This document shows positions 41,895 through 50,769 of a stretch of DNA of 64,000 nt, piece by piece. The notes beneath the pieces are model-generated. The model was not told where the DNA came from and ran no database searches. It saw only the letters and a program-made list of their open reading frames with translations. This DNA is from Limiplasma sp034927815 (GTDB lineage Bacteria > Bacillota > Clostridia > Christensenellales > Aristaeellaceae). Location of the stretch: positions 39,861-103,860 of the forward strand of contig JAYFPK010000017.1 in NCBI GenBank assembly GCA_034927815.1, written 5' to 3'. Both the position numbers and the translations under genes were made by a program. Numbering within the stretch: position 1 is the first letter of the stretch; every line of letters begins with the position of its first letter.

Positions 41895-42587
41895 GTGGCC
41901 AAGCGCATTTTGTTAGTCGACGATGAGCCATTGATTGTAAAAGGTCTGAAATATACGCTGGAGCAAGAGGGGTTCGAAACGGACTCCGCTGCCGACGGCG
42001 AGGAGGCGCTGGCAAAGTTTTTTGCCGGTAATTTCGATTTTATTCTGCTGGACGTGATGCTTCCCAAAATGGACGGGATCACGGTTTGCCAGCGGATTCG
42101 CGAGCATAGCAACGTGCCCATCATCATGCTGACGGCAAAGGGTGAGCATATCGATAAAATCCTGGGGCTGGAATACGGCGCGGACGATTATATGACCAAG
42201 CCGTTCAACATCCTGGAGGTCAAGGCCCGCATCAAAACCATCCTGCGGCGCGCCGCCGGGGCCCAGCAGGCCGAAGCCCGCAAAACCATCCGGGTGCACG
42301 ATATGGAAATCAACTCCGTGAACCGCTCCGTTACCCTGGGCGGGAAGGACGTGCGGCTTACCGCCAAGGAGTTTGACCTTCTGCAAATGTTTGTGAACAA
42401 CCGCGGCAAGGTATTCAGCCGGGAAGCCATGCTGGAAACCGTTTGGAAGTACGACTACACCGGAGACGCTCGAACTGTGGATGTGCATATCCGCCGCCTC
42501 CGTGAAAAGATCGAGCGCAACCCCGCTCAACCAGAGTTTATCTTCACCAAGTGGGGAGTGGGCTACTATTTCACCGATAAGGATTAA
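41895..42587 (+). CDS. OmpR/PhoB-family response regulator
   Basis: The 230-residue regulator has a receiver domain (LLVDDEPLIVKGL; phosphoacceptor aspartate in FILLDVMLPKMDG near residue 53; lysine in DDYMTKPFN) and a winged-helix DNA-binding domain (LTAKEFDLLQMFVNNRGKVFSREAMLETVWKYDY near 160-193). The start is GTG behind GGAGGAGGGC. It is co-transcribed with the histidine kinase, whose start overlaps its end, and two GerMN lipoprotein genes. The WalR/MtrA-like type suggests envelope-related control. Confidence 0.93.
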   Translation: MAKRILLVDDEPLIVKGLKYTLEQEGFETDSAADGEEALAKFFAGNFDFILLDVMLPKMDGITVCQRIREHSNVPIIMLTAKGEHIDKILGLEYGADDYMTKPFNILEVKARIKTILRRAAGAQQAEARKTIRVHDMEINSVNRSVTLGGKDVRLTAKEFDLLQMFVNNRGKVFSREAMLETVWKYDYTGDARTVDVHIRRLREKIERNPAQPEFIFTKWGVGYYFTDKD

Positions 42588-44049
42588 CAATCCCTTTACC
42601 TCCATTCGATGGAAAATCCTACTCGCCTTCCTGCTGATCGTCGGAGTGAGCTATTACGCCGTGGCTACTTCCCTGATCGCATTGGTAGGCGATTATTTGT
42701 TTACCGACCGCATGCGCCAGGACCGGGCCAACACGGACCGTTTGGCCGTGGAGGTGGCTCCGCTGTACCTCTCCGCCCAGATGCCCGCTTTGCAAGCCCG
42801 CCTGGAGGACGCCAGCAGGGAATTGGGCGGCAGGCTGATTGTACTGGATGGCAGCGGCAAGGTCCAGGCGGACAGCTATTCCGAGCTGAACGGCTCCCGC
42901 ATGGAGATTCCCGAGGTAGCCAGCATTTTGGCTCAGGGGGAAACCGCCGACTACGGGGTTCATAAGCTCAAGGAATCCTCCTCCTTGCCCGGCTCCTTCC
43001 TTTCGTTTTTGCGCCCTTACGACCCCAACGCCGAATGGGTGGGCTACTGCAGCGCCGCCCTCACCCAAGGGGGGCGCACGGCGGGGGTGCTGCTGTTTTC
43101 CTCTCCCCTCCAGGAGATGATGCAGCGCCTTTTCGCTCTCCAGGACAAAATGATCGTCTACTTTTTGGTGGCTGCCACCGCCTCCATCGTCATCGCCCTG
43201 ATTTTCTCCAGGGTCATCACCCGCCCCATCGCCAGCCTTACCCGCAGCATCCAGCGCATGGGCCGCGGGGACCTTTCCGTCCGGGTGCCGGAGAAGGGCA
43301 GCGGGGAATTGCGCCGCCTGGCCGCCACCTTCAACACCATGTCCGAAAAGCTGGAACTGCTGGACAAAAGCCGCAACCAGTTTGTATCCAACGCCAGCCA
43401 TGAGCTGAAAACGCCTCTGGCGACCATGAAGCTCCTTTTGGAAAGCATTATTTACCAGCCCGACATGGACGGCGATCTGCGCACGGAGTTCCTCACCGAC
43501 GTGAACAAGGAGATTGACCGGCTGAACCTGATCATCAGCGACCTGCTGACCTTGGTGAGCATGGACGCGCAAACCATGCGCCTGAACCGGGAAACCTTCA
43601 GCCTGGCCCAGATCATCACGGAAAACGCCCACCGCCTGACCCCTGTGGCCCAGCAGCGCCATCAGGAGATCAAGCTTCAAATCTCGGACAACTGCGAAAT
43701 GTACGCGGACCGGGCCAAGCTGACCCAAGTGGTCTACAACCTCCTGGACAACGCCATCAAATACACCCAGGAGGGCGGCGCCATCCGCCTGCGCCTTATC
43801 CGCTCCGGCAGGGACGCCATCCTCTCCGTAGCCGACAATGGCCCCGGCATTCCCAAGGCGGATCAAGCGCACATCTTCGATCGTTTCTATCGGGTGGACA
43901 AGGCCCGTGGCCGGGATACCGGCGGCACCGGCCTGGGGCTGGCTATTGTCCATCAAATGGTGCTGATGCATGGAGGCAGCGTGAGCGTGGATAGTGAGGA
44001 AGGCCACGGCGCAGTCTTTACAGTGGAGCTGCCCATCCACCAGGGATAG
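42568..44049 (+). CDS. Sensor histidine kinase (HAMP, HisKA, HATPase)
   Basis: The protein has an N-terminal membrane segment (WKILLAFLLIVGVSYYAVA), an extracytoplasmic sensor of about 150 residues, a second membrane helix (YFLVAATASIVIALIFS), a HAMP domain, the H-box FVSNASHELKTPLATM and ATPase motifs NLLDNAIKYT, DNGPGIP and GGTGLGLAI. The start is unclear: no in-frame ATG or GTG with a ribosome site exists near the first helix; a rare ATT at 42568 lies nine bases after GGGGAG, while ATG at 42481 and GTG at 42502 lack such a site and would overlap the regulator by about 100 bases. Confidence 0.9.
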   Translation: MSPIRINNPFTSIRWKILLAFLLIVGVSYYAVATSLIALVGDYLFTDRMRQDRANTDRLAVEVAPLYLSAQMPALQARLEDASRELGGRLIVLDGSGKVQADSYSELNGSRMEIPEVASILAQGETADYGVHKLKESSSLPGSFLSFLRPYDPNAEWVGYCSAALTQGGRTAGVLLFSSPLQEMMQRLFALQDKMIVYFLVAATASIVIALIFSRVITRPIASLTRSIQRMGRGDLSVRVPEKGSGELRRLAATFNTMSEKLELLDKSRNQFVSNASHELKTPLATMKLLLESIIYQPDMDGDLRTEFLTDVNKEIDRLNLIISDLLTLVSMDAQTMRLNRETFSLAQIITENAHRLTPVAQQRHQEIKLQISDNCEMYADRAKLTQVVYNLLDNAIKYTQEGGAIRLRLIRSGRDAILSVADNGPGIPKADQAHIFDRFYRVDKARGRDTGGTGLGLAIVHQMVLMHGGSVSVDSEEGHGAVFTVELPIHQG

Positions 44050-44060
44050 GAGGAATGCCC

Positions 44061-45056
44061 GTGAAGCGCAAGAAGCTTTTCCTGGTCCTCTTGGCCTTAT
44101 CCCTGTCTGCCATGCTGTGCGGGTGCGGCATCGCGTCCAATCCCCTGGAAAAGGTCAGGGCCACCGCTGTGCCGGGCCTTTCCATGGAGCTTCACCCCGC
44201 CTCCGCTTCCCAGGAGAATGTGGATACCTTCCAGGCCTCCCTGTACTACCGCTTTGGGGAGGAGCCCATGCTGGCCGCAGAGCCCCGCACCCTTAAGGTA
44301 CGGCGGGATGAAAGCAAGGAGCTGGTGCTGCTGGAGGCGTTGCTGGAGGGCCCCTCCGCGGGGCACAGCGAGCTGAAGCGGCTGTTCCCGGAAACCGTCC
44401 GGGTGGAAAGCGTATCCGCCCAAAGGGGCATTTTGTACATCACCTTCAACGAGGCTTTGCTTCGGGGCGACGGCATACCGGCGGACTGGCGGCAGCGCCC
44501 GGACTGGGTCCGGGAAGCGCCTTTGCTCCGGGCCCTCACCATCCAAAGCGCCGTGGCCTCCATCACCGAGAGCTTTCCCTATACCGGGGTGCAGATTCTG
44601 GTGTACGATCCCACTCAGGTGCAAAGCAGCCTCCGCTTGCATAATTCCTATTTTTTAAACGATCTGCAAGGGCTCAGCGAGCCCTTGGCCCGGGATGAGT
44701 CCTTGCTGCTGACCCCGCAAAATACCGCCGCCCGCCTGATGGCCGCATGGCAATCCAGGGAGTATGGCATGCTGTATCCCTACATCGCCAAAGCCCAAGG
44801 CAGCGAAGCCAGGCCCTCTTTACAGGCTGTTTCCTCGGCCCTGGACGCCGCCCCTGCCCTTGGCAGCTTCACCGTGAGCGGGGGCAGCGTTTCTCCCGGC
44901 GGAGGCAACGCCGTGGTAACCGTGCAATACAGCCTTTTGGGGGAGGACGGCGTTCCTGTGCCCGGTTCCTATCCCCTTCCTCTGGTGCGGGAAAACGACC
45001 TCTGGAAGATTGCCTACGCGCAGCTGCTGGCCCTGATGGTGCCGGCCGGTTCCTGA
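44061..45056 (+). CDS. GerMN-domain lipoprotein 1
   Basis: The 331-residue lipoprotein has a signal peptide with a lipobox (LSAMLCGCG, likely modified Cys at about residue 22). A GerMN domain follows: LYYRFGEEPMLAAEPRTLKV, LLEALLEGPSAGHSELKRLFP, ILYITFNEALL. The C-terminal third is unassigned. GTG at 44061 with AGGAGG seven bases upstream is preferred over the ATG at 44055. It follows the histidine kinase by 11 bases. GerMN lipoproteins include GerM (sporulation/germination) and LpqB, which modulates the MtrB kinase; a kinase-modulating role is inferred from this placement. Confidence 0.8.
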   Translation: MKRKKLFLVLLALSLSAMLCGCGIASNPLEKVRATAVPGLSMELHPASASQENVDTFQASLYYRFGEEPMLAAEPRTLKVRRDESKELVLLEALLEGPSAGHSELKRLFPETVRVESVSAQRGILYITFNEALLRGDGIPADWRQRPDWVREAPLLRALTIQSAVASITESFPYTGVQILVYDPTQVQSSLRLHNSYFLNDLQGLSEPLARDESLLLTPQNTAARLMAAWQSREYGMLYPYIAKAQGSEARPSLQAVSSALDAAPALGSFTVSGGSVSPGGGNAVVTVQYSLLGEDGVPVPGSYPLPLVRENDLWKIAYAQLLALMVPAGS

Positions 45057-45078
45057 TTCCGGGAAAGGAGGAAAGCTT

Positions 45079-46644
45079 ATGGGCTCCAAGGCCAAAGCGC
45101 TTGCGGCATGGCTGATGATCTGCTGCCTTGCCCTTTCCTCCTGCTCCGGCAGCATTCCCCTGAACCCGGAACCCGTGGCCGTGACCTTGCCTCCCGCCCA
45201 ATCCAGCTACGTGGCCCCCATCGGGGACGCGGCCCTGGAGTATACGGGGGAAGCCACGCTGTTTTTGCCCCGGGCGGACAACGCCCGCCTGTCGGCCATC
45301 ACCCAGGCCGTTGCTTACAGCGCCGCCAGGCCCCAGGCGGAAAGCGTGGCCCGGGCCCTGCTGGCCCATGAGGGAAACAGCGTGCTAAGCTCCCTGGGCG
45401 GGAGTGTGAAGCTTTCCCTGTATGGGGCCAACCCCGTGGAGCTCAGCCGGGATGTGGCTACCGTGAACCTGTCCGCCTCGGCTCTCCAGCTGGACCGGAA
45501 GGCCTTTTTCCTGGCCTGCCAGGCCATCACCAACACCCTTACCTCTTTGCCGGGCATCCATTACGTCAACGTCCTGGTGATGGACCGCAGCCTTGGCCTG
45601 GACATCGCCGGGGCCTTGCCCATGGGCAGCCTCAGCCGAAGCGTGGGCGAGGACGCGGGGGCGCTCTACGAGCAGCTCCTCACCCAGCGGGTGAAAACCG
45701 CCGAGGACCCCGCCAGCAAGGGGCTCACCGCCCCCGTTACCCTCTATTTTCCCTTGTCTCATTTGGACGGCATTTTGCCGGAGGTCCGCTCCTGTTCCTT
45801 TGAGAGCCAGGCTCCTTCGGACATGGTGGCGCGCCTTTTGGAGGAGCTGGCGGCGGGCCCTCAGCAGGTGAACCGTTCTCCCGCTCTGCCCCAGCTGGCT
45901 AGCCTCCTGGCAACGCCCCCGGAGGTGACGGAGGCCCCGGAGGGGGGCGGCAGGCTGATCACCCTGCGCTATGGAGCGGGTTTTGACGACATGCTTACCG
46001 GATTGGACCTCAACCGGGCCACGGTGATGGCTTCCATCTGCCATACCCTGGCCACCTTTCTCCCCGGCATTGGAGGGGTGCGCTTCTACATCGGCCAGGA
46101 CAGGGTGCAAAACGTGCTGGTCCGGGACAGCGCAAACCAGGTGGCGATTCTCTTCAACGAGGCGGTGCAATACCGGGCGGACTACTCCGCCTTTCTCATG
46201 GATATCTCAACCCTGTACTTTGCCTCCCAGGACGGCCAAAAGCTGCTGGAGGTGGAGCGCCCCATGCCCTATTACCTGACCAAAAACCCCCGGGCTTTGG
46301 TGCTGGAATTGGCCAAGGGACCCCAATCCTTTGACAGCCAGCCCGCTTTCCCCTTGCTGAGCGCCGGGGCCTTGCGGGATTCGGACCTGGTGGGCTTCTC
46401 CCTGAACGATACCACCTTGCTGGTGAATTTCGCCCCTACCTTCTCCTTGGTGGGGCAAGGGTTCTCTCCCCAGCAGGACCGGCTGCTGGCCTACGGATTG
46501 GTCAACACCCTCTCCTCCATCAGCCGCATCCGCCGGGTATGCTTCTTTGTGGCCGGGGAATGGCCGAAGGACTTCTCCGGAACAATCCAGTGGTCCGGGG
46601 CTTTCTACAAAAATACGGGCCTGGTGCGAAGCCCAGGCCGTTGA
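45079..46644 (+). CDS. GerMN-domain lipoprotein 2
   Basis: The 521-residue lipoprotein has a lipobox (LALSSCSG, Cys near residue 22) and at least two GerMN-like units: ATLFLPRADNARLSAITQAV with ARALLAHEGNSVLSSLG, then VTLYFPLSHLDGILPEV with VARLLEELAAGPQQV near 240-270; a third LYFASQDGQKLLEVERPM segment lies near 375. It is a longer paralogue of the preceding gene and the last of the operon, convergent with the second two-component system. GGAAAGGAGGAAAG precedes the ATG. Its function is unknown; an outer-surface peptidoglycan- or kinase-interacting role is plausible. Confidence 0.78.
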   Translation: MGSKAKALAAWLMICCLALSSCSGSIPLNPEPVAVTLPPAQSSYVAPIGDAALEYTGEATLFLPRADNARLSAITQAVAYSAARPQAESVARALLAHEGNSVLSSLGGSVKLSLYGANPVELSRDVATVNLSASALQLDRKAFFLACQAITNTLTSLPGIHYVNVLVMDRSLGLDIAGALPMGSLSRSVGEDAGALYEQLLTQRVKTAEDPASKGLTAPVTLYFPLSHLDGILPEVRSCSFESQAPSDMVARLLEELAAGPQQVNRSPALPQLASLLATPPEVTEAPEGGGRLITLRYGAGFDDMLTGLDLNRATVMASICHTLATFLPGIGGVRFYIGQDRVQNVLVRDSANQVAILFNEAVQYRADYSAFLMDISTLYFASQDGQKLLEVERPMPYYLTKNPRALVLELAKGPQSFDSQPAFPLLSAGALRDSDLVGFSLNDTTLLVNFAPTFSLVGQGFSPQQDRLLAYGLVNTLSSISRIRRVCFFVAGEWPKDFSGTIQWSGAFYKNTGLVRSPGR

Positions 46645-46678
46645 TTCGTCTTTTTCAGTTTTCTTTCTGCTTCCGGGG

Positions 46679-48154
46679 CTATCCCCGCTGCTCCTGGGTA
46701 ATGGGCAAACGCACCGAAAAAGTGGTGCCGATACCCTCCTTGCTGCGCACATGAAGCCTGCCCCCATGGGCCGCCACGATGATCCTGGCGATGGACAGGC
46801 CCAGCCCGTGGCCGCTGGACTGCGCCTTGCGGGCCTTGTCGCTGCGGTAGAACCGGTCAAAAATACGCGGCATCTCCTGGGCGGAAATGCCCGCGCCGGT
46901 ATCCGTCACGGAGAGGACGCACTCCTCCCCTTCCTTGTTCATAGCCAGGCTGATCGCCCCTCCCGGCGGGGTGTATTTGATGGCGTTGTCCACCAAAATC
47001 CGCATCAGCTGCTTGAGCATGCCTTTGTCCCCATTCACGGTGACGTTGCCCCCCAGCTTCAATTCAAACTGGTGGGCCGGGGACAGCAGCTTCGCGTCCC
47101 TGTGTACGGAGCTCATGATCTCCGTGGGATCAAAGACCTCCATCTCCAGCATCAGCGTCTTTTTGTCATGGCGGGCCAAAAACAGCAGCCGCTCCACCAG
47201 CTCCTTCATGGCGGTGGTTTCCTGGGCAATGGCGGCGATGCCCTCGTCCAGCACCTCCTTGTCCGTCTTGCCCCACCTCTCCAGCATGCTGGCATAGCCC
47301 TGGATCACGGCGATGGGGGTGCGCAGCTCATGGGAAGCATCGCTGACGAACTGCTTTTGGCTGTTGTAGCTTCTCTCGATCCGGTCCAGCATCAGGTTGA
47401 TCACCGTAGCCAGGTCCTTGAGCTCATTTTTGGTGCCCTCGATGCTGATGCGGTCACTCAAGTTGTTGGCGCTCAGGGCCGCCGCCGCGTCCGCCATATC
47501 CGTGATGGGCTTGAGAACCTTGCGGTTGAGGCGGTTGCGGTGCCGCAGAAAATACACCATCCGGTACAGGTCGCAGCACACCAGCGTCCAGAACAAAAGG
47601 GTATAGACGTACAGCCAGTATCCCAGCGGAAACACCACCACCAGCGGACCCCGCAAGGTGTCCGCGTAGATGGACACGCTGGGATTTTGCCTTTGAAACA
47701 CCTGGGAAAAAGCCAGGGCGACCTTTTGCGCCAGCCCGGGCAGATCGCCGGGGAGGGCCTCCTGGAGCAAGTAGGCCTCGCCGGCCTCCAGCCCCGCCAG
47801 CTGCCGGGAGGAATAGCGCGTCTCCATCTCCGGCACAAGCTCCGCAATGGCGTCGATGTTTTTGCTCACCGTGGGAAACTGCGCCACCACCAGCGCCGCC
47901 GTTACGATCAGCAGCACCGTCAAGGTGGTGCGCAGCAGCTGCCCCCCGTAATGCAGCGCGATGCGCAGCGTCAGGGAGAAGCGCAGATTGCTCAGCAGCT
48001 TGGAAAACCCATAGCGCATGTGGAAGGCGAAAGGGCGGCCCCCCTGGTGGCGCATGGGCCCTTCTTTGGGGGCATGGGAAAGCGTCCTCTCCTGGCCCTC
48101 GTCCAGCAAGGCCTCCTGGCCGCGCCCCCTGCGGTTCTTTTTGCCTCTACTCAT
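46679..48154 (-). CDS. Sensor histidine kinase (HAMP, HisKA, HATPase)
   Basis: The 491-residue kinase has two membrane helices (LLRTTLTVLLIVTAALVVAQ near residue 70, and VVVFPLGYWLYVYTLLFWT near 175) enclosing a sensor of about 90 residues. HAMP follows, then the H-box QFVSDASHELRTPIAVIQG and ATPase motifs ILVDNAIKYTPPGG, DTGAGIS and GHGLGLSIA. The N-terminus has a basic cytoplasmic stretch. Its start overlaps the regulator stop (ATGAGTAG). It points toward the GerMN genes, convergent with the first kinase. Confidence 0.93.
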   Translation of the reverse strand: MSRGKKNRRGRGQEALLDEGQERTLSHAPKEGPMRHQGGRPFAFHMRYGFSKLLSNLRFSLTLRIALHYGGQLLRTTLTVLLIVTAALVVAQFPTVSKNIDAIAELVPEMETRYSSRQLAGLEAGEAYLLQEALPGDLPGLAQKVALAFSQVFQRQNPSVSIYADTLRGPLVVVFPLGYWLYVYTLLFWTLVCCDLYRMVYFLRHRNRLNRKVLKPITDMADAAAALSANNLSDRISIEGTKNELKDLATVINLMLDRIERSYNSQKQFVSDASHELRTPIAVIQGYASMLERWGKTDKEVLDEGIAAIAQETTAMKELVERLLFLARHDKKTLMLEMEVFDPTEIMSSVHRDAKLLSPAHQFELKLGGNVTVNGDKGMLKQLMRILVDNAIKYTPPGGAISLAMNKEGEECVLSVTDTGAGISAQEMPRIFDRFYRSDKARKAQSSGHGLGLSIARIIVAAHGGRLHVRSKEGIGTTFSVRLPITQEQRG

Positions 48155-48827
48155 AACGGAACATATACCCCACCGCCCGGATGGTGTGAATGGTCTTCAC
48201 CCCGAAGCGGTCGTCAATCTTTTGCCGCAAATAGCGGATGTACACATCCACGATGTTGGTATCCCCGGCGAACTCATAGCCCCATACATGGCTGAGCAGC
48301 TCATCCCGGGTGATGGCGTTGTTCTCGTGCTGCCAAAGGTAGTGCAGCAGGTCAAACTCCTTTTTGGTCAGGGAGATGGGTTCATCGCCGAATTTCGCGC
48401 TGTAATTGGCTGGCTCAATGCGCAGCTTGCCCGCCGTCAGCGCCCCTGTGCCCGAGGCGGCGCTGGCCCTGTGCTTTTTCAGGCAGACCCGGATCCGGGC
48501 CAACAGCTCCTCGATGGCAAAGGGCTTGGTCATGTAGTCGTCCGCTCCCATGTCCAGCCCCATCACCTTATCGCTGACATCGTCCTTGGCGGTGAGCATG
48601 ATAATGGGCAAATCGCTGGTCTGGCGGAGCCTGCGGCATACCTCGATGCCGCTGAGCTCCGGGAGCATCAAATCCAGAATCAGCAGGTCCGGCTGCCAGC
48701 TTTCGCACAGGGCAAGCCCTGTGCGGCCGTCATGGGCCACCTGAACCTCATAGCCCTCGTGCTGCAGTTCCAATGTCACAAACCGGGCGATCTTCACTTC
48801 ATCTTCCACGATCAAAATCTTGCTCAT
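48147..48827 (-). CDS. OmpR/PhoB-family response regulator
   Basis: The 226-residue regulator has a receiver domain (ILIVEDEVKIARFV; aspartate in LLILDLMLPELSG near residue 51; DDYMTKPFA) and a winged-helix domain (LTKKEFDLLHYLWQHENNAITRDELLSHVWGYEF; NIVDVYIRYLRQKID). It resembles ArlR/CsrR-type regulators. The ATG at 48827 has AAGGAGAG upstream. It is co-transcribed with the kinase gene, which it overlaps by eight bases. Confidence 0.93.
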   Translation of the reverse strand: MSKILIVEDEVKIARFVTLELQHEGYEVQVAHDGRTGLALCESWQPDLLILDLMLPELSGIEVCRRLRQTSDLPIIMLTAKDDVSDKVMGLDMGADDYMTKPFAIEELLARIRVCLKKHRASAASGTGALTAGKLRIEPANYSAKFGDEPISLTKKEFDLLHYLWQHENNAITRDELLSHVWGYEFAGDTNIVDVYIRYLRQKIDDRFGVKTIHTIRAVGYMFRYE

Positions 48828-48942
48828 GGTTCTCTCCTTATGGCGCCAGCATGGCATGCCTAGTATAGCAGAAGCCTTCCCGCCCTACAAGGCCGTACCC
48901 GTGGCGGAGATCCGCCACGGGTCATGCCGCTGCCCGCGGCGG

Positions 48943-49566
48943 TTATTGGATGTCCGCCTCGTGGAAGCCATCCTTGCCTTCCTTCACTTCCACGCTGCCC
49001 CCGTCCGGGAACTGCACGTTCACCGGGGTGGTGCCGCTGGGAGCGCTGTCCCCCACGGGCTGCTCGGCGCCGGGGGCCTTTTCGGTCCCTTCCTTGTCCA
49101 TAAAGCCCATGTCCCTGGCAACATGGAAGGCGGTGTTCTTGATATTGGAGGAGGCGCTTTTCACCATGCTCTCCAGGTTATCATGGGAAAAATCCCTGCT
49201 GTTGCGCTCGATGGAAACGCGGTATCCCAGCATCAAGGCCGCCACGCCGCCGATGATCATCACCCAGAAGGCCGTAAGGGCGGTGAAGATCAAAAACAAC
49301 ACGGAAAGGTTCACGATGGTCACATTCCCTTTGGTAACCTTCACCCGCATCCGGTACAGGGTGTTGAAAACATGCCCCGCCTTGCTTCCCTTGCCTCCCA
49401 TTCCCTGGCCCGCCCTGGTATCCCTCAGCTTGCCGTTCTTCTCCAGGTCCACCAAAGCCCGCGCCAGGCTTCCGTTGTGGTAATCCAGCAGGTTCACCGC
49501 TTCCTCATAGGAAATGCCGCTCTTTTGCCTTAAAATCTCGATATCCTCTACCGTATATTGCGCCAT
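48943..49566 (-). CDS. DUF4342 protein with UBA-like N-terminus
   Basis: The 207-residue protein begins with a UBA/TS-N-like helical segment (YTVEDIEILRQKSGISYEEAVNLLDYHNGSLARALVDLEKNG), then a DUF4342 domain with one or two hydrophobic stretches (IVNLSVLFLIFTALTAFWVMIIGGVAALMLGY near 85-116), and an acidic Pro/Gly-rich tail. It is probably membrane-associated with the N-terminus inside. The function is unknown. GAAGGAGGAAA precedes the ATG. Confidence 0.8.
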   Translation of the reverse strand: MAQYTVEDIEILRQKSGISYEEAVNLLDYHNGSLARALVDLEKNGKLRDTRAGQGMGGKGSKAGHVFNTLYRMRVKVTKGNVTIVNLSVLFLIFTALTAFWVMIIGGVAALMLGYRVSIERNSRDFSHDNLESMVKSASSNIKNTAFHVARDMGFMDKEGTEKAPGAEQPVGDSAPSGTTPVNVQFPDGGSVEVKEGKDGFHEADIQ

Positions 49567-49727
49567 TGTGTTTTCCTCCTTCTAGGGTACTGGTCATTCC
49601 TTTCGACAGGGTTATCATAGCACCTGCTTGCATAAAATGCTTGAGTTTTGGGTAATAGCTCCATGAGAAAATGATGAGAATGAGCTCTGTTTTTCATTGG
49701 TTTAGGCTCTGCGCCTGGGAAGAGTCG

Positions 49728-49756
49728 TTGACGATTTTAGGAGATTTTGGTATCAT
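49728..49756 (+). promoter_or_regulatory. Promoter of the degV gene
   Basis: TTGACG (49728-49733) and TATCAT (49751-49756) have 17-base spacing, about 50 bases before the DegV start. Confidence 0.65.
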
Positions 49757-49807
49757 ATTCTCAGCGCCTGATTCCGTACCCACAGCGCGCCGAAGGAGGT
49801 TTCCCCC

Positions 49808-50713
49808 ATGGCTTTTTGGATCGTAACAGACGCTTGTTGTGATTTACCCGCAGCCTATCTAACAAAACGCCAGAATTTACTGGTGGTGCCCATGTCCTAT
49901 CAGATAGACGGCGACATCAAGCAGATTGATCCCTTGGATCCAAACCCGGAGCAAACCGCCCATGATTTCTACCAAAAGCTGGAGGGTGGCTCCAACGCCA
50001 CCACCTTCCAGGTGAACCAGCAGGACTGGGTGGATTTGATCGACCCCCTGTGCCAGCAAGGCAACGACGTCCTGGTGCTGGCCTTCTCCAGCGGGCTGAG
50101 CGGCACCTGCGCCTCGGCCATCACCGCCGTGGAGGAGCTTCAGCAAAAATACCCCAACCAAAAGATTCTGGCCGTGGATTCCCTGTGCGCCAGCCTGGGG
50201 GAAGGGCTCTTTGTCCATCTGACCCTGGCCCAGCGGGACAGCGGCAAGAGCATTGAGGAGTGCCACCGCTTCGCCCTGGATCTGGTGCCCCGGCTCATCC
50301 ATTGGTTCACGGTGGACGATCTGCACTTCCTGCGCCGGGGAGGCCGGGTATCCGCCACCAGCGCGTACCTGGGCAGCATCCTGAAAATCAAGCCCGTGCT
50401 CAACGTGGACCCCAAGGGCAAGCTCATTCCCCGGGAGAAGGTACAGGGCCGCAAGCGCAGTTTGCGCTCGCTGTTTGAAAAAGTGCAGGAGTATGCCTTT
50501 GAGCCGGAAAAGCAGACCATGTTCATCAGCCACGGGGATTGCAAGGAGGACGCCCTCTGGCTGGCGGACAAGCTGAAAGCGGAGCTTTCCGTGCCGGAAG
50601 TGATGATTTCCACCATCGGACCCATCATCGGCTCCCACTCCGGCCCCGGTACCGTAGCCATGTTCTTCGTTGGAAAGGATGCGGCGGGCAGAATGACCTC
50701 TCCCACGGAATAA
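49808..50713 (+). CDS. DegV-family fatty-acid-binding protein
   Basis: The 301-residue cytoplasmic protein binds a fatty acid between two domains; family members act as FakB in acyl-phosphate formation. The start WIVTDACCDLPAAYL, LAFSSGLSGTCASA near residue 97 and FLRRGGRVSATSAYLGSILKIKPVL near 175 are the DegV hallmarks. Lipid specificity is unknown. AAGGAGG lies before the ATG. It is monocistronic between a promoter and a strong terminator. Confidence 0.92.
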   Translation: MAFWIVTDACCDLPAAYLTKRQNLLVVPMSYQIDGDIKQIDPLDPNPEQTAHDFYQKLEGGSNATTFQVNQQDWVDLIDPLCQQGNDVLVLAFSSGLSGTCASAITAVEELQQKYPNQKILAVDSLCASLGEGLFVHLTLAQRDSGKSIEECHRFALDLVPRLIHWFTVDDLHFLRRGGRVSATSAYLGSILKIKPVLNVDPKGKLIPREKVQGRKRSLRSLFEKVQEYAFEPEKQTMFISHGDCKEDALWLADKLKAELSVPEVMISTIGPIIGSHSGPGTVAMFFVGKDAAGRMTSPTE

Positions 50714-50720
50714 CACAGTC

Positions 50721-50766
50721 AAAAACCGCCGCCTTCCATGATCTCCATGGAAGGCGGCGGTTTTTT
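50721..50766. terminator. Bidirectional terminator between degV and the methyltransferase
   Basis: A 20-bp stem (AAAAACCGCCGCC... with ...GGCGGCGGTTTTT) flanked by A and T runs serves both convergent genes; the methyltransferase stop lies just beyond it at 50770. Confidence 0.95.
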
Positions 50767-50769
50767 ATC

